A DNA stretch of 64,000 nucleotides from Microbacterium mangrovi (GCF_000802305.1 NZ_JTDK01000006.1:124001-188000); one strand, 5' to 3'; positions 36,001 through 36,393 are shown, counted from the first letter of the stretch. A program made the numbers and translations. Notes: generated by a model not told the origin, from the sequence alone.

Positions 36001-36249
36001 GTGCGACGAGGGCGTCGTGGCCGTGGCGCGCTGCGGGAGCGTCGCGAACGACGGTGCGGCCGGCGCGGGGGCGGCGGGCGCCGCCGGCTGCACGGCCGCG
36101 GTCGCCGGACCGACCCCCGTGACGATGAGGGCGACGCTGACCAGGCCCGCGATCAGGGCCTTGCCGGCCAGCCGGCCCGAGCGGTGCGAGGGCGCAGGCG
36201 GAGCGCCGGGATCAGACCGATCCCGATCGCTCGACGCGTCCCGTACCAT
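1..36249 (-). CDS. Giant secreted RTX/repeat protein with N-terminal matrixin motif (C-terminus beyond left edge)
   Basis: The frame is in register at both ends and at every interior point I checked (near 5041, 9961, 15001, 20041 and 30001), and I met no in-frame stop while reading it, so at least 12,083 codons are visible. The start taken is ATG at 36249; an in-frame GTG at 36273 would add 8 residues. Domain order by residue: charged N-tail and Sec-type signal peptide (about 1-51, cleavage near ATA-A); coiled coil 97-170; matrixin-like zinc domain 244-336; Pro/Ala linker; beta-helix-like region about 450-1080; about 30 tandem units 1230-5117; Ig-like and amphipathic beta regions 5300-8420; RTX repeats 8440-9550; Calx-beta-like domains about 9690-10220; RTX repeats 10940-11600; two jelly-roll domains from about 11700. 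Composition is Gly/Ala/Thr/Val-rich and Cys-poor. This suggests an exported calcium-binding surface or matrix protein; function is not known. No secretion ATPase, sortase or anchoring gene is adjacent. Confidence 0.9.
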   Translation of the reverse strand, partial: MVRDASSDRDRSDPGAPPAPSHRSGRLAGKALIAGLVSVALIVTGVGPATAAVQPAAPAAPAPAAPSFATLPQRATATTPSSHLRGARVVTVHVLSPDRARALIDQAVTARDAAIRAAQQQQLRQARITQVQHARQSAVRATVTAKERAAAAQAQANAKLQEALAALAKALSTSQCTTVGGTPGHPASISCPMDHGGASVSGNGTGVTTNPTPAPSASPTTTPAPDPTPTHLEAAALPSDPVGPDARLSDADLAAAVAQATAEWKAAGADVPAISASVGSLSGTTLGQTSGTTITIDDDAAGWGWSRMSLITTVRHEIGHALGAEHSSGLMAETLAPGETHAVDAALLPAPAAPAPPAAPQPSTAPAAPAPPTAPATGPGTTDHAPASPGTDDATGSPANGASAGAPVPVPTVDPSVTSGSAAQGWSVTGSTATLALTTAQAAAGRLALRGGRLVFSTTGGPSISLDAGGITAVVVRGTGPGSSFTVDLSGLAGLAVGLEDAADALAITGIGDAVLSGVDGHLGLDTALAHLTFLAPRLSALITGTGTVSVTGDARLPGADLTISARSVRVGPGTTVDTRSDDGDGAITFLAGDAAATDRDAAASVVVDGAALAGGTITLSAEAARRTGAHASSAAAVTVHDGVLNASGDIVLRSTSTSQASASGRSASARNSSSALTTVTGASSFTTPGAVRLEARNDASATAIAVGDETVGIADADLLRLTHAVVEGDQHITAAQLVLLATSSGSLRVTASGSGGAAPAVSALAAPALAAAPDADAVAVGRAFLETIAAVASGAHLTLGDTAATLHAESEFTGSASGTGGVSALVVNDVTQSAVADRSTLAGATDLAVTAGTRHTAEASGGNGWALVSSTVGTRATVGSGAPLALSGSLVLRAAQDATARATGAGAALVVGSHDVAATLGRGAVVAGRTTIDATERSVSAATVTAAETLRVAAPVGILGALGGVQANAIAAAFPASTPVHGIAAAVVGAWAAASVRGGSGGASPLQSGDVVRVTATVSGGSSASGSDSATAGAGVLPAAPRGAIVTVANPVIAGSDVTLHAGRGPPADGTVDDPSTARVVRDAPITLLDPAAVLTVSRPLQTPAFQPPAGAVLVSAARGGTISRDGATLVFAPGSLPADAWVTITARHDVVDGILSASAVYDLRAYDARTGAAITTFAIAPVLTIAVAQPGTRIWYVAPDGTVQAITSSAADGTVSAALPHFSDYVAGSPLAGIVGAIVAQLQAFLAGGYTHDLGDLSLGSAVTFQGVTLTIGSLTATAPYSGSATLSGTFRLAFAAGGTTVTASAPLAVTYTLTNAAALDAGVLSITIGDATTGFDVAVAGGSTTIAGLHIATARVTQTGPDLTITATGVTAAFGTLAGIGGGALKIVSYSDTGDLLVSLTGGSLTLAGGAATLGDVSVTYTTAGGLSLAGSVQLALAGTTLTGTATGAATASGTTVTVSGLAVTLAAGTTETVALTGGTGILTFAAGGVSGSVAATVVATGLVTATLAGRLDIDTAAGTIGIALAGRGLSLDLGGGLTVSDAVVGVYVRSTSSATRVAVDAAGTVALGGWTGVALTGAFHARVNQFTGAVSTTIALADGSGDVTVAFGAGEAGSLTGTGLTLAVLGQRMTADLALVRTAAGYTVTVSHLVLAFGDGQGATATFTDGSGTLTLDGSAATASLSGTLHVAVPGLAYDGALTLDLSTGTTPHVSISGTDVSLTLAGQAIVFASLTVSRTTAAGAVQTTIAVTGGTFAVTAGATDLLALDHVAGALTVAATGVAGTLTAGISSDLTALQFATTVAVAINTGSAAAGTLPGGPFLRISAAGTTITVAGQALQADLTFERGVDAAGHTVVRAAIANAQLALGPVGAPVVSLTGGTGGLVASAAGIAAVFAGVITLAVPGVALTGVLGVRINTTTAAVDETVTAGSTPVAIVLPAAAGASLQLTGGDVTLTVAGQRLTGTLSFTQASGITSVSVADGTLVFGDGIATLTGVSATLTAAASGVWGSFTGTPALHLPGVSTTATSLTVQLNTDGADHGGILAGTVRVGATGLDVSVAGILLHGDVWVERTVAGGVASYRVSVASGTVTFGPVLTVSAVSGTLVILPTGIAGRLSATVAVSSIPGVTIPPVTATVAANTTPSPALVGAETLPAGPYLRIDLASASATIAGGGTISGSFSFLRAAGSGGAIETVVALSGVTVTAEGAAQPELFDGTGALIVRTGAGGGVAGFLSGSASLGGGAVSVGGSVLLQVNTISADVDTTVTVAGVAIPFAIAKPGPSGVTFALSASDLSITVGDFVTIEGNVTYSDAVVSGQAAKVFAGTGLTVFLGRGPAFLDSGSLNPLAMGVLLTDATIGLIKIGTTWALVATGTVRIIGVPGVTLTGTTSVRVNTTGRVISQTIDIPGSTDPGVAVSFADTAQVTSFTVAGAQLSFGGQSFGGTFAFDRNATDVTLHVTNGTVALGGAVQLSAITGDLVVRASGIAGVLTATVTIAALGLQNATAGIAVNTAAAAVTVGATELPAGPFLRVTLATGPVTVLGQSLQAQVAVERTTTGGVTTTIVGLSHVSLFLGDDGGTTGDLTDDIGVRLSDGSGILVLTAAGLAGRLTGTVAVRLGGTAQLDGALTVAVNTTGAAVSALVLVGTDTVSVDVAAGPFLRFEGTGLVLTVLGQTISADVAIEKVTPLTAAGTPDTSRTVLRIAAANASLSLGGGLFALTGGSALILLSSANGTSALAGRVSGDVTLSVPGVAASAGIAVEFNTGVGAVDQAFTVGGQTLALTLPPGGATGYLRATGTAVTVSIAGQTLTADLDLVSAGSTLTVTVRGLHLVLGGGLFTADQPTSGGGSTATLAFTSAGTFGAVTATVALGVAGLAFGGTVQVAFNTTTSAQNVAGITDPLPAGLLRVIATGLQLTVAGQTLTADLTVERLSTTGGGTVVRIGLANATTTLGPLTADGGSGMLVVTGTGVAGSLSLHVSVADAAAPFALDATLALLVNTTGSDIDQTLTVGTGTVRLVAPAGPYVRLSAAAITLTVLGQAIRGDLVVERATSYGPDGLPGTADDSTVTRIALANVQVSLAAGAARVGIADGQALFVVTAGGGLAGRVTGTASVTGVPGLTLAGTLELDVNTTAGEISEAVVVGDQTITVDLPAGGTGGYVRIAGTGVQLTVAGQTVAGDVQIVQDAGVVTVTVAHGILSFGTPALVSAKNIAGVLRLGPAGIAGSLSADLAVSISSLSVTGTVAVAVNSGPASVVVGGTAIDPGLVVTVTGATLIVGGQSLGAGVVVVSRTPTGDVTLVVTDLTLTLGAFVNVTAANHWHGALLVTGTGVAATFAGSTTGVFTLPGLTLGGAVALTVNTMPTAVRRTDLGIDVPAGPFVDVAVTGGTLAVVGGPAFSGSFLVSRSAAGDTSIAFSDVSVALTATDGQGLSIQHGTGAFLLTAGGIAGLFSGTLAAAAGGLDASGTVAVRYNGTTQTFDRTFTVGGVGVPLKFGAGEVRDPSGKAWIAVAVSGTLKLGDFVEIAGSIAFGGGALSVSNLTIFVGQGPGFAGTDAAGNAVRNPFAVGLYLSGVSGQIAGSSATNDRAAALSGTAELVGIPGVTLSGTVTVLYNEATVEQTLGTGDDAVTIAEGTATTPMISVTGDLTLAVAGQQLTGTFGFTTLAGGGLRVTFGSAARDGGTPLTLSLGGGAVVASVASGTLDLTPAGVATVLTATLTLNAGTGFTLTGAGGQPASIRLQLNTGTAAKTVQGVVLAPQSVRVQLGTLAAPAELSIAGQTLAGVFVFSQVLGDVAPGAPAGTPRPSTAVIIASALTLTLGSATAGVALTDGSAVFLVQDTGLAGRVTGTIAVHVPGDAVQFSGTFTVTVNTGAAVSQTFVVDGTTIDLALGVGPFVQVEGRDVVLAVAGQRLTADVLLSQDAAGTTVALTDATLVLGDGTTTFATLTVATGSFTIDGAGVHGSLSGSLVLAVPGVVLTGDFALTLGAASFSLTGAHIAVAIGGFTLTDGTITVTQTGAGAARIVDIAVAAGLDLGSPIGALTLSGALQLNGAGLAGILSVGTADPAGIPLGGAVHIGAAALRLEINRSTQAVVLADLTRLEAGPYVRLTGTGVTIAIGDVNLTADLVFQQTTSSTGATRTVIAVAGGRVSLGTDAPILSGVEGLVILTAGGMAMRLAGTLDLGSLLPAGVTVTGSFAVSVNQSATRVAESVTVGGTTVALDLPGNLGVSVSATGAVLTVAGQTLTGDFSFRRAGTVTTIVLAHVGLRVGDGGSDILTLSGGTGVLTLESTGMHGTVSGTVAVTVPGVAASAGMDLTIDTRPATKALSFAVTGLVLNVAGQQLHGDFTFEQSGTGTARVVKVGAQHVGLFLGDADAGVGVTLTNGSGVFVLTSAGLAVDITATLNMTGMGSLPVDLGSGLTVRLQVNTGTAAVNATVGTTTITLPAGRFVRVQFTGSVTVLGQSLSGTFSFEQARAAGADGIPGTTDDVSVLRIAATNVGLFVGADGGTPSQSDDIGLRLSGGTALLLIGPSGVAGRIAATATVGLGIGSPVTAAVAVEISDLRRTVGGKVVPVAVSETFTLGDTTSTLTLAAGPYFTVAVTGLALTIGGQTLTADVSFTHATSLGADGAFGGGDDVTTDRIRFANVTLRLGSPDRDVVVVTGGSGAFDIVGATSTAHGGVAGSLQGTIQVLIPGVTFQGTLTVQINTLAGAYTPAGTTTALAPGVTIGGTDIVLGIAGQKLTGGFSFTKKADGTVAISLTNVSLALGDGTATYVTVTVASGDILIARTGVTAALTAGISTAAGSPLAGVFALSATATLQINTTNAAVVLGSPGVTVPANSLRVQVGTSATPATVTLFGQSIAGVVLFEQIKTAAGTRVIRLAFSNVDVFVGDAAAGTGVRLQHGQGAFIVTPTGIAGQVSGDITLTGLPITLGAAVSLQVNTLTDAAGNGVAVNETFSFGDGTPAQTLTLPKGPYLRIAATGIQVTIGGSTGVTLLADFALERLGTGAQAVTRIALANVSLTAAPGLTGSNPGLVSASGFFVVFPPGATTATGVTTATGGIAGLIVGTADTGAGPFSAHASVGLAINTTGQIVKQTITVAGKTMSIDLTATAYTFIAQDFSFDFGDVLEIRGGQFSIGSDGSFSGTGLEIFIGSGPSKLDDGSLNPKAIGVLITGATLQFQKAATGTGWALTATGTLALLGLDGLGITGTVAFSVNTADTAILGLAPGVFSFAATGVTITAGDAVRITGSLRLSRQPNGALDVSLPTAGILVKVGGRSVAYLTGSATFGIAPGTGFQLGSFTVTDFALFPSTDPVPPASPALPAQLTGVLAGPVPGAVVTGPSLTFIDVTFTPTDGTVDATSVTDPGDEIVVTVSGMASPLQITGVAAVSGKVNTWRYTLAGGASLPAAAVVTVRFVDGSVRATTSGGTPTVYTLTGSARQFYLFTPPAGATGTAALPGPLASLATTTVSMGQLNAQGYIDITYTSVPAATGGVAAPIDKSSIENRTTAPFTLTGPIGDLAMNGNSPIIVGAPLLIAGEAADATTVTYRYFLKDKNTANTLGLFAGQASGALTITLLAGQVRSGTGGTQAANSAQTLTMTVTPSAVGEATSGGPVSLGPLTLQGPTVGLGGFDFVDGKVVVSVTVGVQRASLAFGGGGTPTNAQSTSGVTVDLIGLSGSFELAVDVFGLLSGNVDVRLTGKWGIQVAALDAQVPGVARLQATGIRVTCDPKAPANQQLVRINTATITFPSVGVTGSLRPYDPAHASNIDANNDQTLTDPAIIPGLTIYGDGFKLGTAELAYGLPPTAGQADAGNGLTTTAPDKQISLGGILVLDDIRIGVSGLEVRFPSGAAATANFTGAIYFATGGAKLFPGKPFSATLSDRNSADDKRADGSPDDEAFRATLTFTDGHVDAFQLTVDTLEITLGSYVTLTARDFRLDTGATGSQRLAQFGSVGAKVTIGSLAISGEGRNFAIDADGSFETMPGFGVFLTVGSATGDSFKWPSFLPVHIDAIGIQWADIQHKPGDFVLILSASVTGIQGLQGLQITGAIQGIRIQPSLLLEGKFPIIGIDSIGVTVKGKMFGGDVSAGLVGGIEKLDANYNIIGTFDTTTPVAQRVFYLGLDGTISIAGLAGFGIRLGLSELGPLQVYLSVNVPGGILLEPTTGLSINDFAGGVEFFKTLPSIDDPFALRSNAFQLPTVLTADQWMASLQQQVAAQALAIHNNPGQSGFAAAFTSPMVITGSAKIYSIYTSQAVFNGQVIVKISTDGKILIVGKLNFAADSISISGRLYADLSKVATGNVTVLFLADFPDQVRLLTIYGKLKMGFRNSSGQEVTFAVAPGADPVATGTAPGIGLGSPSASGGTVDAGVVNGTAGSTKTIDVVYTPPAGASLDVARILNGTTRFTMWQGGTQRTFTFTNPVPIVAVTTPSGMVFVPLQTDATGAFYLLNGTRVDVLLRKDATGDLLEAAVRLTGTTRFRYSIGTAALTMGTWQVRFAAGAVKNADLTTNAGTTPGAGSAATTLTFTVTGVVPTIVGPTPGASVDVNVINGRAWLTVTYTNPSMFTIDPASLTDLGAEFQLSGAGLGTVKVDGSQAPICTAIATGFQCRYWLTGRFATTGAVQLAFLPGSWSYLVSITAPLTVTDEPTATGSGSVGLLFSFGTAQGIPSGWSVDPDSVIARLNGLTFGGTGWALTRDTTQPITATEVAGEFRVPVKVTSLGTGDLTAQLTGSSLAFRGTVAAGTAPTQILRITPTAFIDIDFASSAGGGSTLDLASILDLAPEFTLSGDGLGSILIDATRTPVQVTTGVPAGTTRVRYWLTGTYETGFPVTLHLLPGSWSYLLPVTPTVTTTLSASGLTWRADLTVTLPAATGGLAGAAIDPDSALRLLSGITFAAAATGWTIDVDTTRAIRPGADASTFIVPVIVQRPDLTVSTSTVTAAALPIGYAPATAPADSTVTPPAGGRTWIDVPFTAPAGLLILPSSLGTSAITLTVTRGGVTQSITVTGVQVIAVVGDTVWVRFTLSAALLPDDDVSVQYTGSWTYTDLHGTPDAVHTPATVTAGTLPTAVVTVDPAQVVATKTYIDVTFTPPAGSPALPFDPVALGTGAFTLTGPGAGGVSVIGVVALGGGVWRYLLSGTFGPGRVDIVFALDQYASDPANAPPAGTTLTQSFQVVGATGDVIQTIPDDPSTPGTDESTVRPVAGATLGRDLINALKYLEIRFNGTAGFAIDPSTITGDEIEFRDAAGHLIAVAAPVRVGTSNVWRYAFTSTLTAGTYTITFRAGSFADLGGVVNSAETETFTVSAPTAALIDPTPGSVLDVTSLRGRGWVDVTFSAFGTAQKPGGTAIDTKTILDGDAEITVTANGTQLAVAGTPMLVSGSTYRYFFSGWTTGALTVAFVDSSWANLDGTLFSGASYAGAAATAFVPTPAQIPGSTWFAVQLTTPGAAVDQSTLGADDLALTGAGSQGLAFSRVMYDPASGIARYLYTGAQSLTAGTVTVSFAEGGWQDVAGNRAAGSTQSFTLITQGTSFFIELSGGIMLQAGDFLDKPLLHLHADVTLEIDTARKLFILRFTGQMDVYGLGTIGAASGVFALMVGDQSTNPMYPVPQFWGVAAIQTNFQALEKYGLHLSGSAELRINLTNQPKTETIVLPGVGPGGTDLSETVTLQPFSFGFQIVGQLVLSPGGTELLRVQGGLLLNISMDPPAPELSLFVTGSLSFGSGAARLEYGSVTGVLMIRTSTANGAIPGVAGSIRISKSVGIGLPSVGSLFSATGSVTIMFNTTLADQSLTVPAAFLPLLLPGQSPTFVVPKSPPAIDGSTDPGAAPAVYVVATIQADLLIGGVFTLSGFISITAAVDTTGTAYLQLTGMVGTTIPYLGSLTGSVYLAVYVGTKTGVVGRVQLTLGVNAIPGLKLDGQFLLEINTFSSQQTIRTYLVDTAVVNGHTEFRGFRRDAGGVLVIGDQQLGVTGGFRLEMYGSLQVMNVLDITADVVLTVSTSELSLLVNGTASLEPFGGLDIVDSGFSITGAGVVARLAISLDADFGSAVGIGFEAAAVIQLNTTGAARMFGGTSVAPGFLLHIQGSLQFASFARGSGYADIRIANNAFEMAFGVAFDLAGLKFTASGVAGVYDDGFVMSVAVSASADAFVFSLSASGTLAINTTPEVRLGVDRGFKLQLTGSVTLLKLFTFDAGFTIEVGRTSADDTTFSSGDWYLHAYADLSFFGFDLSGDVFLNSAGNFSLSLKGHLQLGGDFMGIRGDFHLEVAFLTHEQDGILWYTLHIGGGASVEVYFDFKLFEISLGVGLDLDVTADSRTADASGATPLIFSIRVRFKILGSWHSASDSFRIGTVYFPVVPYLAGNGQSAGDPATDYRYWRSTDHDLVLNVGDLAHRTARTVGSNQVNETVLIRQIGPATPDGVTIRVTGFGYTRDYTHVKTISGWFDDGADNVTIDPSVTIPVYLHGGSGDDTMLLQGSGQGSTLDGDAGADTITVAGTASATVNGGSGNDVLRHTGTGAVTLDGGDDDDTLVGNGLSDVLSGGNGRDTLSGVARSYSGGADDDTFLVPAAVFGSGASVVVDGGGGSDTLILTLTGGSDILTITNPSTDTLAFQLGGVTKTVTDIEALTVDAGAGGDQLTLDDITGHGSGLTAVTLLLGTGSTDLVRILGSDTAADTFAVTTAGGSTVVTRSSGNAYAVTITGGVRGQGDALAIDARGGDDNLSAAAETADQLALTLIGGAGDDVLVGSPFDDVLDSGLGNDRVTGGDGYDVFTDAGGSDTLIESFSGLDFGLYGNLFVVGHVAGLDFSSDSIAEDITGIFEFAVLTATGSAATTMLVGDADGTVKTGGVAHTVTAWTGTADLDAGAGDDLVRIDLTRSTGMTVHVAGSAGTDRLQVWGTPQPDDLIVDTVAAPPAGTGPNRIRRVSFSAAGAMSTLGTITHDGVESVEIRTLGGGDRIAVRALAVPLVLATGENSDIVAVGSNAAGAGTTNTVWTNTGGTVNQIAAGLTVNGGSGPGVATGDDLLAVDDTGDTAPNTGDLWSTLLKGLGLSSDGIAYTAFERLTIDLGSGSDVFTVHTTHAGSTALTTRGGDDTVIVRSVSGVTSVDTGSGDDTVRISSTLTGIGGSLTGIAAPLSLTGGTGTDTLFLDDAATILGRVGVLTGTDITGLGMTGGAPTPSLVQVVTVSGAVDGRFTLTVAGLGTTAPLPFDATAAQVQTALEALVGVGNVVVSKAGTRWTIAWTGTLAGAAGRFRTLSIGAVAGHPLVASGAGSVTTGVVAETTGRVSYGAFESLDLTLGQGADVLKVDGTHAGTTTVHAGPGDDRVFVEATTGALTVEGNGGNDWLTVNAIPDAVGSNPLRGAVRLDGGLGSDTFVVNLFGTGSDRIDTVDTNGDGGTNVLVVNGSAFNDTFLLRRNATRALIALLTAGSGAEKVTYGQEMTGGVVLNGGLGDDAFAFDDTASVLTVNGGAGNDVFRFGQLYNGYTGDPEFPATDFFSSTRGRLTRGVSFTASVHGGTGDDTFEVFRNVATLNLYGEAGDDTFIIRSFAAESEQTSLDAGAGRDFIQYATNAPVNIDGGPGDDLVAVIGTEFDDTFVITATGVYGAGRVIRYVNVERVSIYGMAGDDRFIVLSTNAAVSTSIYGGLGSDRAEVGALAPAVQANDLLGYTGLVRHQVESTVQNSAWKLLPVNGIATEILDDDKPVVAVAPVGGSLTLTEGGADGRVLVRLTQASAVAVQVTLTTPPVDPTSTSRARSLLLSLDGVTWQTSVTIAIAAGDTSEHRVWVRAENDLSAEGEQLAPIDAIVTGGAYAGALVATTFVRIIDDETPQVPVVVPDGGVVVAEPADAGRGGTTATYQVRLGAAPVGTATVRVTAPAGLQVSVDGTTWAASLTLTFTTAAAKTVFVRALDDGIVSGQRVAGITAVVTSTDRRSGTVAACPGCLANEFAFTGMTAAPGSLKGFLLRLTGGAGAGQVVRVWDNTATTLEIEGAWDTAPAAGDAFTLSGYTPPVTATEPAGTVSAVSADRRTITLTGVTLPAGAGDLSGATLRIVGARGGTAYRTIAGSTATTITVTDPWGDALTVGTAVFITDLAGTTVATVGVLVHDGDTAEVIITPTGGDLRLVEGATGGQFGATASYTVRLSKAPAAGETVTVNATAIASSTLDSAGVSCGLPSGCRVPHLQFLVGGSWVDHLALTFTAANWDTAQTVTVRAIDDAVVDGDDVQEFADAPRTVSLIQGPLFVSGGDDPNPPVQLELDGYLPVMLPGETSASPLPVTASSGDAIEPAQVDTLVIHNEDSPADATGTLTGTAITGLGMGVDRTLGGRPVAGGIQYADFEDLTVLLGYGDDTFTILTTHAGTTTIDAGPGDDHVIVRTIAGHTRVIGGPGSGSAPLHGNTDDDTFDVGSATGLLDLLAALLVLDGGVGTDVANLVDAGDLTDNLGRLTGDTVTGLGMTPRSGTDGLGRPLDRLYSVTPRGATFTIMLSQVQGGHETGIGAITFAAGTSAAAVQAALQSLLFPTTAGADAGVSMSCGAAGATRCSASVYVWLVGGVYLIGFRGEVNADPTTPITIRLTALGATAAAAATDGDSRAGIRYTGLETLNLALGSGSDVLNIRGTRPVTNVSLGAGDDRVYISSRADVPLTGRPQFLAGDLDGILGTLNLDLGTGRHTLLISDEDAAHGDGNVVLTSAAPPAGSTLDPHGEVFLTGLAPAGISWQAASTGTFADGIRIWTSSFADTITVAGISHRPGVRTTTWLNTGLGDDRVTVALDKTANAGGFLVLNTQGPNANVLDLGADLGDGDEPVRPDVVYTLTVNGQVVDPSRYVVSTRLDIAGLFDSLNPGDQVALTLRLTGWWTQSTGTFDLGGTADLVSFRVWVNGRLLDASEIQRTGGILTFDASPQRDGSAPFVVVEVTRSATRSYTMPATDAIRPSGVTDDDTVDGSASSLGLLIFGGIGNDTLTGGSGADLIFGDRGIVTWTDSQGRVVAESGHGGPGDTTDGVDRPFDLAATTDHTVGGVDTIRGLGGEDILLGGRCGDRIDGGAGRDLIFGDSVALVRTGSTANPRFRVLNGTKIYSTDAATAGAAQVTSAWQNDPAGRAVWSDLLITLLDHTATTSPSVYGSDFIAGGAGDDMIFGELGNDVIQGDGSIDIPVAARRDPVTGLLTVTPSIGAADDGDDYIEGGGGSDVIFGGLGRDDIIGGSSDLFSLTTASQRPDGADLIFGGAGDRIGRNDDTTGHTGDSDTIVGDNGDILRIVQVGTGGATGYRTFTYDNYGEALRLLPRAVVLLDYTPGGPDFRASAATGDIGGADEIHGEAGDDTVYAGRGDDIVFGDAGDDDLIGGWGNDWISGGTGIDGILGDDGRIFTSRNGSTEPLNGVTTPNAQAVIATPGNAQTATVYPTGRLFKSVDLSPFQTNGNVLDPQFVAHFANDVLFGGWDADFIHGGAGDDAISGAEAMPGTTAANMGWGVGHVRSDFAHPFNDGTLLGFDQTSGEFALYDEYHPMRKIFVSGGEWFLNFDSTEGRLDTVATTVRTDGDDVLFGDDGNDWIVGGTGRDTAWGGWGNDLLNMDDVLTTHGGENDQPDTSPAYEDRAYGGAGLDVLIANTGGDRLIDWAGEFNSYLVPFAPFGMGTVSRQLSPHLQDFLYALSQAQGADFTIAQEAGAISQPRNGEPFGELGLVMQQDAAWGDQTGGPRDPQPGNVPGGKRDVLRSATFTSGTTEAFLPDSGSFTVQNGALAVTATAPGGDAVAVYYLDEYLPVYYEISAQISLTKPTGGWKANAYVIFDYFSPTDFKFAGVDQSTNKLVMGQRTAAGWQVLVQSAVPGGVKSDTWYTMLVAVNGTTVTVSLGGTAVFTYTFAARILDGVAVPLNKGLIGVGSNQARGQFDSITVQVLPPTITVDRTEDFAQGTGIVSSPVSGTFTPTAGTVAATATAGRPAIALADLGAPVSANAFLEITQTVILTAGARAGLVYDYYSPTDYKFVLLDQAAGTVLFGHVAGGSAVIDQAVARALSVGSHTLLVTIKGASVSVVVDGAFVASRAYNAALADGRFGLLVDAGTARFDTLRIRTDGITLPASAGTTPPAGSSAPS
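40..1140 (-). other. Two tandem concanavalin-like jelly-roll domains of the giant protein
   Basis: Two adjacent stretches of about 170 residues share a pattern: a beta start, then FDYFSPTDFKFAGVD in the first (about 1100-600) and YDYYSPTDYKFVLLD in the second (about 550-60), then a strand pair of the form TVTVSLGG or SVSVVVDGA, ending in a Gly-rich FDT/FDS strand. This resembles LamG / concanavalin A-like jelly rolls, which often bind glycans. The family match is from memory of the pattern. The duplication is visible directly. Confidence 0.6.
1430..3430 (-). repeat. C-terminal RTX-type (hemolysin calcium-binding) repeat block
   Basis: Reading the minus strand gives repeated Gly-Gly-x-Gly-x-Asp nonapeptides, for example GGIGNDTLTGGSGADLIFGD near 3415-3356, GGAGDDMIFGELGNDVIQGD near 2900 and GDDGNDWIVGGTGRDTAWGG near 1640. 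Such repeats form calcium-bound parallel beta rolls in the RTX family. They are separated by long non-repeat inserts, so the block is a chain of short rolls rather than one continuous roll. Confidence 0.85.
5590..7190 (-). other. Three Calx-beta-like domains of the giant protein
   Basis: Three units carry a proline-rich lead, a Glu/Gly turn (LTEGG, AEPADAG, LVEGA), a long strand ending in VRL, and a later LTFT..W..(Q/K)TV.V.A.DD motif. They start near 7180, 6790 and 5945. The layout fits Calx-beta domains, calcium-binding immunoglobulin-like folds common next to RTX repeats. Paired cysteines (PGC and SCG..SGC types) occur within the second and third units. Confidence 0.6.
7600..10930 (-). repeat. 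Central RTX-like repeat region
   Basis: Degenerate Gly-Asp-rich repeats run through this part of the giant protein: GGSGDDTMLLQGSGQGSTLD near 10880, GGDDDDTLVGNGLSDVLSGG near 10690, DVLDSGLGNDRVTGGDGYDV near 10020-9961, and later GGLGSDTF, GGAGNDVF and GGTGDDTF. Between them are strands of the type AGTTTVHAGPGDDRVFV. This is an RTX-like beta-roll region with many irregular spacers, likely calcium dependent. Confidence 0.75.
10980..13720 (-). other. Long amphipathic beta-strand region of the giant protein
   Basis: About 900 residues alternate polar and hydrophobic residues in strands of 8-12 with Gly turns, for example GTLAINTTPEVRLGVDRGF and GGGASVEVYFDFKLFEISLG. The region has few Asp-Gly repeats and many Phe/Leu/Tyr. 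A second block of the same style lies at about 17240-18950. The pattern resembles AsmA/TamB-type beta-groove proteins, but that is inference from strand pattern only. Confidence 0.5.
14200..20330 (-). repeat. Nine Ig-like domains with an IDVTFTP-type strand
   Basis: A marker strand recurs: FIDVTFTPTDG near 20220, YIDITY near 19825, TIDVVYTPPAGAS near 17115, WLTVTY near 16610, FIDIDF near 15980, WIDVPFTAPAG near 15350, YIDVTFTPPAGSP near 15010, YLEIRF near 14610 and WVDVTF near 14270. Each is followed about 30 residues later by an F.L.G.G strand and then by a WRYTLAGG- or YWLTG-type strand. The units are 110-190 residues long and probably immunoglobulin-like. An amphipathic beta block (17240-18950) separates the first two from the rest. 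Confidence 0.65.
20900..32560 (-). repeat. About 30 tandem units of roughly 125 residues
   Basis: The unit reads approximately: V.VNTTT.AV..T, LPAGPYLR(V/I), T.V(A/L)GQTL.AD..(F/V)ER, R(I/V)ALANVSL.LGDG, V.L.GGSG.L(V/L)LTAAGVAGR, and L.GTVAV.VPGVTL.GTL. The GQTL-type strand recurs near 31350, 30750, 30370, 28620, 28240, 27830, 27490, 27140, 26720, 25300, 24930, 24530, 23550, 23250, 22880, 22430, 22060 and 21680, with degenerate copies between. The unit is all-beta with almost no Cys. I do not recognise it as a named family. Nucleotide identity between copies is modest, so the array is old rather than freshly amplified. Confidence 0.75.
35240..35520 (-). other. Matrixin-like zinc metalloprotease motif in the giant protein
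   Basis: Residues 244-336 carry helix A (LSDADLAAAVAQATAEW), then TITIDDDAAGWGW, then the zinc helix HEIGHALGAEH at residues 316-326 (35304-35272) and a Met-turn at residue 331 (HSSGLMAETLAPGE). HExxHxxGxxH with a following Met is the metzincin signature, and AETLAPGE is typical of short bacterial matrixin-like domains attached to repeat proteins. All three zinc His and the catalytic Glu are present. The domain is shorter than a classical protease, so activity is uncertain. Confidence 0.8.
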
Positions 36250-36330
36250 CGCATGCCCCAGCGCGTTCGTCACATTCCCCGGATGCCGGAGCGGGGCCGA
36301 AATTGCCTAGCCGATCGCCCGACGGTCCCG

Positions 36331-36359
36331 AGTATGACACGCCGATCACAGGCTGTACA
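36331..36359 (-). promoter_or_regulatory. Candidate promoter of the giant gene
   Basis: On the minus strand TGTACA (36354-36359) and CATACT (36331-36336) match -35 and -10 boxes at 4/6 each with an ideal 17-base spacer. The start would fall near 36324, giving a leader of about 75 bases. No hexamer sits six bases before the start codon, so this gene is not expected to be leaderless. Confidence 0.5.
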
Positions 36360-36369
36360 GAGCGAATTC

Positions 36370-36393
36370 TTCAGATGCTCTCGTGCGTCTGAA
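36370..36393. promoter_or_regulatory. Short inverted repeat upstream of the giant gene
   Basis: TTCAGA (36370-36375) and TCTGAA (36388-36393) are perfect inverted arms with a 12-base gap, placed just upstream of the candidate -35 box. This could be an operator, or chance. Confidence 0.3.
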
